Below, piece by piece: positions 55,721 to 64,000 of a DNA stretch of 64,000 nt (position 1 is the stretch's first letter; the number at the start of each line of letters is the position of its first letter). A program made the position numbers and the translations under genes. Source of the stretch: Diabrotica undecimpunctata (taxonomy: Eukaryota; Arthropoda; Insecta; Coleoptera; Chrysomelidae); contig NC_092804.1 in assembly GCF_040954645.1 (NCBI RefSeq), positions 87,905,717 to 87,969,716 of the forward strand. Reading direction: 5' to 3'. The notes beneath the pieces were generated by a model. It did not search any database. It saw only the letters and a program-made list of their open reading frames with translations, and was not told the DNA's origin.

Positions 55721-55722
<2 letters not shown>
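55300..55722. repeat. Outer terminal block of element B
   Basis: Inverted partner of 9348-9800, identical for about the last 45 bases. Contains a hairpin at 55634-55679 with 12-bp perfect arms aagtgagctccg/cggagctcactt. Confidence 0.88.

Positions 55723-55799
<77 letters not shown>
55723..55799. repeat. (TA)n microsatellite outside element B
   Basis: Continuous TA tract interrupted by the mariner insertion; continues at 58124. Confidence 0.95.
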
Positions 55800-55802
<3 letters not shown>

Positions 55803-56243
55803 GGTGGTCCTAAAGTAATTGTACAAACGGAAACCGTAGATTCTGCACTTTCAAATATTACGATTTAAGCCAACTTGCTTTAATAAAATATTGATATTAA
55901 GAAAGATACAGGGTGTTAAAGTGGAAATTTAAAATTTTATTTTTCGCTATAGCTTTTATGTTTGTCAATGTTTTTGGACAAAAATTTACAGTTGAATGCC
56001 TTTAAGTAGGATAAATTAAAATTTTATACTTACTTTACTGTAACTAATAGAGGGCGCCACATATGCCACATGTGTGGCATAAATTTGCTCTTAATTTTTT
56101 TGCTCTTTAAGTTAGCTCTATTTATCTTAAAAAATATCAAAGATACATTATTTATACAAAGAAAAGGTATACTTGTTAGTAACCTAAAAATTCAACCGTT
56201 TTCGAGATAAATGCATTTTATAAGTCAGCTGCACAATAATTCT
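55800..56243. repeat. Left terminal inverted repeat of mariner-type element
   Basis: Pairs with 57682-58123 throughout with scattered mismatches (for example acagggtgttaaag/ctttaacaccctgt, agagggcgccac/gtggcgccctct). Confidence 0.92.
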
Positions 56244-56394
56244 TAGTTTGATATTTGTGCGGTAAAGCACTGAATACCTGTAGATACGCATAATTTATAG
56301 TTTATTCTTATTAAAACAACTCAAAGATGATAATGTAATATCACAAAATGCTTTATTATGGGTGGTAAATGTCTTATTGGAGAAAATATATTTC

Positions 56395-56530
56395 ATCTTC
56401 TTCTTTAGGTGCCGTATTCAGACGTTGGCCGTCATCATGTTTACAATTTCCCTGTGCTATCGCTTCTTAAGTTTCTATAATGGAGTTGTGTACTTTTTCT
56501 ATATTGCAAAATGCTAAAAACCCAAAATCT
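56395..56530 (-). pseudogene. RTE-type LINE 3' end inside mariner
   Basis: catcttcttctttaggtgcc...gttggccgtcatcatg resembles the 3' end at 51838 (cttcttctttaagttcc...gttggaaatcatcatgg), a common RTE terminus. Confidence 0.6.
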
Positions 56531-56559
56531 GTGGTTTATGTAAAATGGTACACCACTAC

Positions 56560-56645
56560 ATTCTAGAGAGAAGGCAGTTAGAACATACTTAAATACAACT
56601 TATCTGAACGTTGGATTGGTCGTGCTAGTCATATTCCTTGACACT
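56560..56645 (+). pseudogene. mariner-type transposase fragment (pre-third-acidic region)
   Basis: SERWIGRASHIP at 56603-56638 matches the R-W-I-G-R-G-G-x-I-x-W-P segment that directly precedes P-R-S-P-D in insect mariner-like transposases. It is separated from that continuation by about 520 bp. Confidence 0.65.
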
Positions 56646-57171
56646 GTGGTGAGATATTGATATAATTATTTAATTCATAAAAAATCCGAAAAGAATACTT
56701 ATTATTCACTACGTAAATTGTTCACCCATTTTTATTAGGACAAATAGAAACTAGAGCACAGGTATTGAATAACACATATGTGTCCTGTTTCATAATACTT
56801 TTGCTACAAATCTAACCTGAAAGACCCAAAATTTTTACAAAAACATCATCGTTGTCCTAATAATCAATATTGTTATAAATATAGTAAATACACAGGCAAT
56901 TTAGTTCAGCATAATATTAGCTCGTTAGTAAATCATAATAGTCCATTTGTTCGAGATGTAATTATAGTTACTCGTAAGCTGTAACGTAATCATATAAATA
57001 AGTAATGTCATCGATAGGTTATTCCGTGTGTATATAAGTAACCAATGAATGAGATACATCACAGTTTAATACATTATTTAACTTCTGCGACAAATAAGAT
57101 GTAGTTCCATAATATACCATAAGATTTGGATATGTATCCAAAATAATATATTCATCCATTATACATTATAG
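56646..57171. other. Unknown insertion splitting the mariner transposase
   Basis: The protein motif breaks off at HIP and resumes at PPRSP. The 520 bp between show no coding signal or recognised ends. Confidence 0.55.
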
Positions 57172-57435
57172 CCACCACGTAGCCCCGAATTTAATCCGCT
57201 TGATTTTGGTGTATGGGGCGCATTAAAACAACATGTCTATAAGAATGCCATAAACATTCGCAACCAACTATGGGAAGAAATAAATACTGCAGCAGTTTCT
57301 TCAGAACCAATGATGCTATTTAATATGACACAATCTTTTATGGAATATATTGACAAATGAATTAAAGAAAATGGAGGACATATCGAACACTTACTTTGGC
57401 AAAAAGTTATGTTATTTAGTTTAACTATTTCTTAA
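57172..57435 (+). pseudogene. mariner-type transposase C-terminal part
   Basis: Reads PPRSPEFNPLDFGVWGALKQ, then HVYKN, then LWEEINTAA and, after a TGA at 57358-57360, continues in frame IKENGGHIEHLLW to a TAA at 57433. In mariner-type enzymes the third catalytic acidic residue lies in the N-P-L-D-F motif and is present here. The G-G-H-x-E-H-L ending is typical of insect mariner-like proteins. One stop plus the large gap upstream make it non-functional. Confidence 0.85.
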
Positions 57436-57681
57436 TTTGGTTTGTAAACAAAATGTTTTGATTATGACTCTAATTTAACATAAAACGTAAAATGTTTGAT
57501 GTAAAATCCTATTATTCTGTTATTTTGTCAAATCCCATTATTAATTATCCTGCTGATATATTTATTTTATTTAATATTTCGTTAACTGTTAACTTTAGTT
57601 AAAGGTATTTTATACCAAAATTCAGAAGTATTAATGTTTTCGTCTATTTTTTCTTCGTTGCCTGGAGTAATTGCCTTAGAT

Positions 57682-58120
57682 CAGAATTATGCAGCTGATT
57701 TTTAAAATGCGATTATCTCAAAAACTGTTGAGTTTTAAAGTTATTAACAAGTATACCTTTTTTTTGTTAAAATAATGTGTCTTTAATATTTGTTATCCCA
57801 AATACAGGTAACTTAAAGAGCAAAAAAGTTAAGTGCAAATTTATACAACATATGTGGCATAAGTGGCGCCCTCTATCAGTTACATTAAAGTGTGCATCAA
57901 ATTATAATTTCTCATATTTAAAAGTACCCAGTTGTAAATTTTTATACATAAATGTTTAGAAACATGAAAGTTATAGCGAAAAATAAAATTTTAATTTTGC
58001 ACTTTAACACCCTGTATCTTTCTTAATATCAACATTTTGTTAAAGCAATTTAGCTTATATCGTAATATTTTAAAGTGTAGAATCTACTGTTTCTTTTTGT
58101 ACAATTACTTAAGGACCACC

Positions 58121-58123
<3 letters not shown>
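57682..58123. repeat. Right terminal inverted repeat of mariner-type element
   Basis: Partner of 55800-56243; ends ggaccaccctg before TA. Confidence 0.92.
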
Positions 58124-58201
<78 letters not shown>

Positions 58202-58239
58202 ACTTTACCCGATAATTTGACGTATTTATATATATATAT
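58124..58239. repeat. (TA)n tract and short spacer
   Basis: TA repeats to 58199, then 26 bases of unique sequence (ccactttacccgataatttg...) and another short tatatatata before the gypsy LTR. Confidence 0.9.
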
Positions 58240-59609
58240 TGATACGATTAAGGTTTATAGAAAATAATTTATAATTTATATACTACATAATATTAGATAT
58301 AAAAAAGTATTTGATTAATATAAATAAGTTATATACTAGAGAAATTTATAAAAATATATTTATGTGAGGGCATTTTAAGAAATTAGCATATAATAATTAT
58401 AAAAAGTTGTATTTTAGTAATTATAATGTGGTAAATAGATTTAAGTGAGCCATGTGCATAGGCAACCAAAAATACTCTCGGAGATTGACAGATATTTATA
58501 CTCTGAAGTGACGTTTAAGAATATTTACGAATATAAAGTGGGTTATAATAATATATTGTTTGAAATGTGTATTTTATTAAATTAGAATGTTAAGTTACTA
58601 ATTTAATTATATATTCTGATCTGAAAAGCCTAAATGTAAACAAAATTATTAATAGAAAAGAATGGAATTCTCTGGATCTCCGGAGATGGCCATGTTTGCG
58701 AAATGGTTTGTTCCAGAAAATTCAGACATGTATTAAATAGAACTGAATAGAACATGATATCTTACGAGATGGTTCTAGAAATCCACAAACATATAAATAC
58801 CCGTGATTTGGATTCAAGAGGGCAGTTTTTAGTTTTGGAAGTTTTTAGTCAGAAGTCAAGCAGTTTATTATGAAAGTTAGTTGGAGTCAGTGAATCAAGT
58901 ACAAATAGTCAAAATGTTTAATATAGTGAGTTAAATGAAGATTAAAAATTATGCATATAATTTAATGCACATTTATAATTATACACAAATAATTATTGAA
59001 GATAAAAAAAGGTATATTGGAAGAAATTAAATTATATTATGGTTGGAGATTAGTATAAATCAACTTATAATAATTGGATATTGGTATATTGAAAAGAAGA
59101 ATAAATATAAATGCTGTTTGCTGGTTTGGTTGGTGGTGTATAGATGCTGATGAAGAAAAATATATCTTAAATTGGTAGAAGCTGATAATTGGAAAAAGAA
59201 ATTTCACAAAAACAAGGATAACCGAAGTACGAAGACTTTCAGTGGTGACTAGAATATATATAGTGGAAAACAGTTCATTTAGGCATTCAGTGAAAGAAAG
59301 GTACAAAATTTTGTTAATATAATTTAGTTAGTGTCATAACAATTTCAATTTTGAAGATAGTTTTGTTTAAATTGTAGATTGTCTATAGAATTTAATTAGT
59401 TTTATAAGAATATCAATTTAAAGATAGTTGATTTTAAATTTACATTGGCTAAGTTAGATATATATGTGTGTTTCATAATAATTATAATAAAGATAATTAA
59501 AAAAAGTACTTACAAGCTAATTCTTTGAGAACCGCGATAAAAACCCTATATATTATATTATTAAAAATACTCATTGCTCATCATTCAAACAAAAAAATAC
59601 ATCATAACA
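58240..59609 (+). repeat. 5' LTR of gypsy copy 2
   Basis: 1370 bp. Relative to copy 1 it has insertions in the U3 part (for example aaaaaagtatttgattaata near 58301 and a ctctcggagattgacag segment near 58475) and lacks 91 bp between two atgaaagtta repeats. R/U5-side sequence is nearly the same. TATA box near 58791. Confidence 0.93.
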
Positions 59610-59612
59610 ATT

Positions 59613-59630
59613 TGGCACCCAACGCGGTGG
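59613..59630 (+). promoter_or_regulatory. tRNA primer-binding site (copy 2)
   Basis: Same TGGCACCCAACGCGG start as copy 1. Confidence 0.8.
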
Positions 59631-59753
59631 CTCTCTATTTAAAAGAATTAGTTTGGGAAGATAAGTGCTCTCATATAATTAAATTAATTATCAGTAGAAA
59701 GGAAAAATTATAGTTTTTATTTTTAATTATATTTGAACAAGTAAAGTCTCAAA

Positions 59754-61403
59754 ATGTCTCAAGGAAAGAAAGGTACAAGAAGCAAAAAGAATGAAGAAGA
59801 TGTGGAAGTAGAAACACAACCTATACAAGAGGAGAGTTTAGTTCAAGTTCCACAAGATACTGCAGAAATGAATCCAGAAAGAGAGGAAAATGTCAATATG
59901 GCAGCTTTGATGTCATTAATGATGCAGATGAACAAGACAATGGAAGAGAATTCAAAAGAAATCAAAGAAGACATGAAAAAAATGGAACAGAAAATGGAAG
60001 AGAATACGAAAAAATTGGAAGAGAATTCAAAAGAAGTCAAAGAAGACATGAAAAAAATGGAACAGAAATTGGAAGAGAATTATAGAAAATTAGAAAAGAA
60101 AATAGAAGATAATAATAATAAAATTGTAAAACAAATGGATAAAAAACTTGAAGCTGCAGAGAAAAAAGTAGCAAATGAAATAAAAAGTATACGGAATGAC
60201 TACAAGAAAAGGATAGACAATGAGAGGACAGAAGTAAAGAGGATTATTCAAGATAATAAGATAGATATAGAACAGAAAATAGAGTTACAGAAATGTAACT
60301 TAGAAGTAAAAATTAACGAAGACAGGAGAAACACAGAAGAAAAATTAGACGATATACAACAAAATATCCAAATAAATTGTAATCAAATAAGAAATGTGGA
60401 ACAGAGAATAGATGATATTTCACAAATGAGAGACATAGGGAGACCTTACTTAAATTTAACAAATGAGACTGGGATTAAATTCTCTGGTAATATAAAAAAT
60501 TTGCATCCTAGAGTATACATAAATAGTTTAAAACATAAATTAAGATTGGTGAATAATATTAATGATATTAAAGATTATATTAGAATGACATTAAATGACA
60601 ATGCAGCAACTTGGTTTGCTAGTATTGAGAATGATTTAGATAATTTTCAAACATTTGAAAATAAATTTTTAAATTATTATTGGGGTGAACTAGAGCAAGC
60701 CAAGTTTAGAGAAATTCTATATTTTGGAAAGTATAATCAAAATTTAAAATCAAATATGGTAGATTATGCATTGAAATTGATAACAGTTGCAAAATATTTA
60801 GAACCACCACTTAGAGAGGATGAAACAGTCTTAAATGTATCTAGACATTTTGATGCTGATGTTGTGCAAACCGTAACTGTACAAAATATTCAAACAATAG
60901 ATAGTTTTATTAATTTTATTCAAAGAATACAAAGAGGCAATATGACAAGTAATAATAACAACAGAAAAAACAACAATACTTTTCAATATAATAAAAATGA
61001 TAATCAACAATATAGACAATCATATAACAATAATACTAGGTATGGTGATAATTTACAAAATTTTAATAATACTAACACTAATCCAAATAGACAGAACTTT
61101 AATAATAATACTAGTTATAATAGACAAAATTTTAATAATAATACTAATTATAATAGACAACATTTTAATAACAGTACTAATAATAATAGACAAGATTTTA
61201 ATAATCGAAGAAATACAGAGCGACCTAACTATAACAGACAGGTAAATTGTGTACAAGGGAATAGGAGCTGCGAAGACAGGGAACGAAATAGTACAAGGCA
61301 AGAAAATGTGAGTAGAAGTCATAGTAGGGAAAGACATAGGACATCAGATCCAAGTGGTCAGATACAATCTGACAATTCTAATAATCAAAATTTTGTGCAG
61401 TAA
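59754..61403 (+). CDS. gag: Gypsy gag polyprotein (copy 2)
   Basis: 549 codons, colinear with copy 1 except in the coiled coil. There KLEENSKEVKEDMKKMEQKL replaces part of the KKMEENT series (+4 codons) and a QIEK-type segment is missing (-4 codons). The capsid domain is nearly identical. The Asn-rich repeats and RS-rich end are present with scattered substitutions, mostly Asn/Thr/Ile exchanges. Intact frame. Confidence 0.95.
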   Translation: MSQGKKGTRSKKNEEDVEVETQPIQEESLVQVPQDTAEMNPEREENVNMAALMSLMMQMNKTMEENSKEIKEDMKKMEQKMEENTKKLEENSKEVKEDMKKMEQKLEENYRKLEKKIEDNNNKIVKQMDKKLEAAEKKVANEIKSIRNDYKKRIDNERTEVKRIIQDNKIDIEQKIELQKCNLEVKINEDRRNTEEKLDDIQQNIQINCNQIRNVEQRIDDISQMRDIGRPYLNLTNETGIKFSGNIKNLHPRVYINSLKHKLRLVNNINDIKDYIRMTLNDNAATWFASIENDLDNFQTFENKFLNYYWGELEQAKFREILYFGKYNQNLKSNMVDYALKLITVAKYLEPPLREDETVLNVSRHFDADVVQTVTVQNIQTIDSFINFIQRIQRGNMTSNNNNRKNNNTFQYNKNDNQQYRQSYNNNTRYGDNLQNFNNTNTNPNRQNFNNNTSYNRQNFNNNTNYNRQHFNNSTNNNRQDFNNRRNTERPNYNRQVNCVQGNRSCEDRERNSTRQENVSRSHSRERHRTSDPSGQIQSDNSNNQNFVQ

Positions 61404-64000
61404 ACTTTCTGAATTACAAGTTAGGCCATTGCTATTATGAAAAACCTTCAGAATTTATTTCTTTAGATGAAGAGAAAATTATTGAATCTATTAATTTAAT
61501 TTATATAAATGCTTTGGCCAAAAATAAAATGATTAAAATTATGATAGATACTGGTTCAGAAAGTACTTTAGTCTCGGAGAATTTTATTTTTAATACATTA
61601 AAACTATCAGATATAATAAAGATTCCAAAAATTAAAATTGTTGGTGCAAATAATAAGAAGTTGGGTGAAATTGATAAACTAGCCAATTCTAAAATTAATA
61701 TTCTTAATAAAGAAATTAATATGCAAGGATTTATTGTCAAGGATTTATGTGTTGATATATTAATGGGAAATGATGAATTGGAAAAGAAGAAAGTAAAGAT
61801 AGATTTTGAAAAAAAAATGGTAACTTTGGAAGGGCAAATAATTAAATTTATGCAGAAAGATGAGGTAGAAGAAGGAATAAGAGTTGATAGGATATTATTA
61901 AAAGAAAATAATGATGTTTATGAAGAAGAAATGTATTTTGATGATAGGGAAATGTCCCAAAAGAATGTAAAGAATAATTATTGTAGTGAATATTTAAGGA
62001 ATGGAAATTTTAAGCAGATGGATGCCTACGAGGCGGAGTGCGTAAAATTGGAAGCAAGGAATAATGAGTACATAATGAAGAATAATTTTATTTGTAAAGA
62101 AGAAGATATAATGAAAGTTTTAAATTGCCCTGAAGAATATAAATCAATAGTCATTTCCATATTGCAGCAACACAAGGGACTTGTCAATAAAGAAAATAGA
62201 ATTGCACAGAATTATATCCATAGTATAAGAGTTAAGGAGGAAAAAGAGTTTAAAACAAAATCATACCCAATACCATATAAATACAGAGAAGAAGTAAACA
62301 AAACAATTAATAATATGTTAGAAGATGGGATCATTGAGAAGGCAGACACACGTTTTATTAACCCCATAGTAGTAGTACGAAAAAGATCAGGTGAAATCAG
62401 GTTATGTTTGGATGCAAGGAATATTAACAAGATTACTGAAAAGCAATTTGAAGCACCAATGAGTATAGATGGAATATTAGGAAGAATTACAGGAATGTCA
62501 TTTTTCACTAAAATCGATTTACAGCATAGTTTCTGGTTAATACCTCTAGAAAGAAAAAGTAGACAGTATACAGGATTTCAGATAGATGGAGTAGTATATC
62601 AATTCAAAGTAGTACCATTTGGACTTCAATCATCTTGCAGTGCTCTATGTAGATGTCTTCATGATATTTTGGATCAATATGAACATTTTGTAATTCACTA
62701 CATTGATGATATATTAATTTTTTCTAAAACGGCTGAAGATCATGAGAAACACCTAAAAATTATAATAAATAGATTAGACAAAGTTGGACTAAAAATAAAT
62801 CAAGAAAAATGTACATTTTTTCAAAAAGAAGTCATATATCTAGGTTATAAACTTAACACTAAGGGAATCGAAATGGATCCAGAACGGACACAAGTCATTC
62901 AGGAATATAAAACACCACACAATTTAAGAACTTTAAGAGGATTCATTGGAATAATTAATTATTATAAAAGGATGATACCAGATCTAAGTATAAAAGAAAT
63001 TCCATTACTTGAACTACTGAGAAAAGGTGTAAAATGGAGATGGGATCAGAGAAGAGAACTAGCATTCCAAGAGATTAAAAACATTTTTCTGTCAAATTTG
63101 AAAATATACTATCCTGACTACACACAGCCATTCATATTAAGAACAGATGCATCAATAGAGAGATTATCAGGGGTATTATTACAAATACATGATGGGGTCG
63201 AATACCCAATACAATTCATTTCAAGAATCACAAAGCCACATGAAAAGGGTTACTCAGTTTCAGAATTAGAACTAGCAAGTATAATACACTGTGTCACAAA
63301 ATTAAGATTTTATTTGTTGGGTAATGAATTTACAATAGAAACAGATCACCAAGCTTTAATGTCTATATTAAATAACAAATATGGAAACAGTAGAATACAT
63401 CGGTGGAGTCTAATACTTAGTGAATACTGCTTTGAAATCAAATACATTTCTGGAAAATCCAATATAGTGGCAGATGCTTTATCAAGGTTAGAAAATACAC
63501 CACAAAAAGGGCAGCGAACAATAAAAATTGGATTAAATCAATTAGTAGAAAATACTGGATTATATTCTAAAGAAGAAATTATAAGAGATCAAATCAATTT
63601 GAGTGAAAAACAAAAAGTCCTTAGGAAAGATGGGGTATATTATAAAATAATAAATGGCATAGAAGTATATGTAATAACTAGAACTTTAGCAATGAAAATA
63701 TTGAAAAATTTACATAACAATTATATGCATATTGGTTCAAGAAAGCTATGGATGCTATTTAGGGACAATTATTTTGCAAAGAATGACATAAGTATAGCAA
63801 AGGAAATTACTACCCAATGCCCAATATGTCAACTAAACAAAGAAAAGAATTTCAAAAACCAGAACACATATAAATCTAATGTTGTATATGAAAAACTAAA
63901 TACAGTTTCCATGGATTTTATTTCAAATTTAGTTCTCAGTCCAACAGGAAAAAAGCATATACTAGTGATAGTTGATTTATATACAAAATTTATTAAACTA
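61385..64000 (+). CDS. pol: Gypsy pol polyprotein (copy 2), partial at window end
   Basis: No stop seen from the -1 frame start to the last base. Contains the protease DTGSESTLVSENF, full RT including YIDDILIFS, RNase H and the integrase zinc region and first core motif; cut at the window end inside the integrase core. It has ADTRFINP where copy 1 has ADTCFINP; Arg is the usual residue in gypsy RT, so copy 1 carries the change. Confidence 0.93.
61388..61394 (+). promoter_or_regulatory. Probable -1 frameshift site (copy 2)
   Basis: AAATTTT in the same position relative to the gag stop as in copy 1. Confidence 0.7.

Larger units (their letters stand above)
45790..55722 (+). mobile_element. 'Element B': inverted, shorter copy of element A
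   Basis: Begins agatctagcggttaatggg and ends ...ccactttatgccgtag, both beside TA tracts. Seven blocks match element A in reversed order and orientation. The two ends resemble one another loosely (ATCTA...CTCCG in both) and share repeated GTGGACTCCG-type motifs, which suggests a TIR-type DNA transposon with subterminal repeats. The interior contains LINE fragments on both strands and a broken transposase-like gene. About 9.9 kb; family not recognised. Confidence 0.6.
55800..58123 (+). mobile_element. mariner-type transposon with long terminal inverted repeats
   Basis: Ends CAGGGTGGTCCTAAAGTAAT and its near reverse complement, both next to TA as the family requires. The inverted repeats extend to about 444 and 442 bp (55800-56243 and 57682-58123). 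Transposase pieces lie between. The DNA is interrupted by a LINE 3' end (about 56395-56530) and by about 520 bp of unknown DNA (56645-57165). Non-autonomous now. Confidence 0.9.
58240..64000 (+). mobile_element. Ty3/gypsy LTR retrotransposon, copy 2 (3' part outside window)
   Basis: Same family and orientation as the element at 37171. The 5' LTR, primer site, gag, frameshift heptamer and most of pol are present; integrase and 3' LTR run off the end. Coding DNA is very close to copy 1, whereas the front of the LTR differs clearly. Confidence 0.95.

Noticed and set aside
9348..55722. Reading the inverted A/B pair as the long terminal repeats of one giant virus-like element
   Set aside because: Each unit has TA tracts on both sides and different inner and outer ends, so two inverted copies with a later gypsy insertion fits better.

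Overview
The window reads as an AT-rich stretch of arthropod, most likely insect, intergenic DNA built almost entirely from transposable elements in different states of decay. The reasons are the element mix (Penelope-like, piggyBac, P-type, mariner, hAT, Harbinger, Ty3/gypsy, and RTE/jockey-like LINE fragments), a spliced P-type transposase with canonical GT/AG borders, many long (TA)n tracts, and no host gene that I can recognise. The species cannot be named from sequence alone; a large beetle-type genome would fit, but that is a guess. No tRNA, rRNA or CRISPR array was seen.

Layout. 1-4346: unassigned DNA with an inverted piece of a Penelope repeat (532-773), a decayed small LTR element (1180-2310) and two TA microsatellites. 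4347-8547: a nearly complete Penelope-like element whose RT/GIY-YIG reading frame is broken by a single stop, flanked by 452-bp direct repeats and 156-bp inverted repeats; its repeats carry hammerhead-ribozyme-like cores. 9348-37052: 'element A', a large (TA)n-bounded decayed unit that holds LINE fragments, a piggyBac (13537-15922), a fold-back element (17150-18060), a satellite-like 3' region with a P-type transposase gene (18130-24226), an 8-bp-TSD hAT MITE (19304-19476), a small cluster with a broken protein-primed-type DNA polymerase B (26059-29728) and a Harbinger MITE (33830-34704). 37171-45741: an apparently full-length, young Ty3/gypsy retrotransposon with intact gag and pol linked by a plausible -1 frameshift site. 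45790-55722: 'element B', a shorter copy of element A in inverted orientation. 55800-58123: a mariner-type element with about 440-bp terminal inverted repeats. 58240-64000: a second copy of the same gypsy, cut off by the window end.

How the parts fit together. At least seven homology blocks of A occur in B in reverse order and opposite orientation, so A and B are inverted copies of one (TA)n-bounded unit. The gypsy element sits in the TA tract between them and the mariner sits in the TA tract outside B. The window is therefore a nested stack in which TA microsatellites act as repeated landing sites. Only the two gypsy copies look potentially active; the Penelope, P-type, piggyBac, polymerase B and LINE genes all carry stops, frameshifts or deletions.
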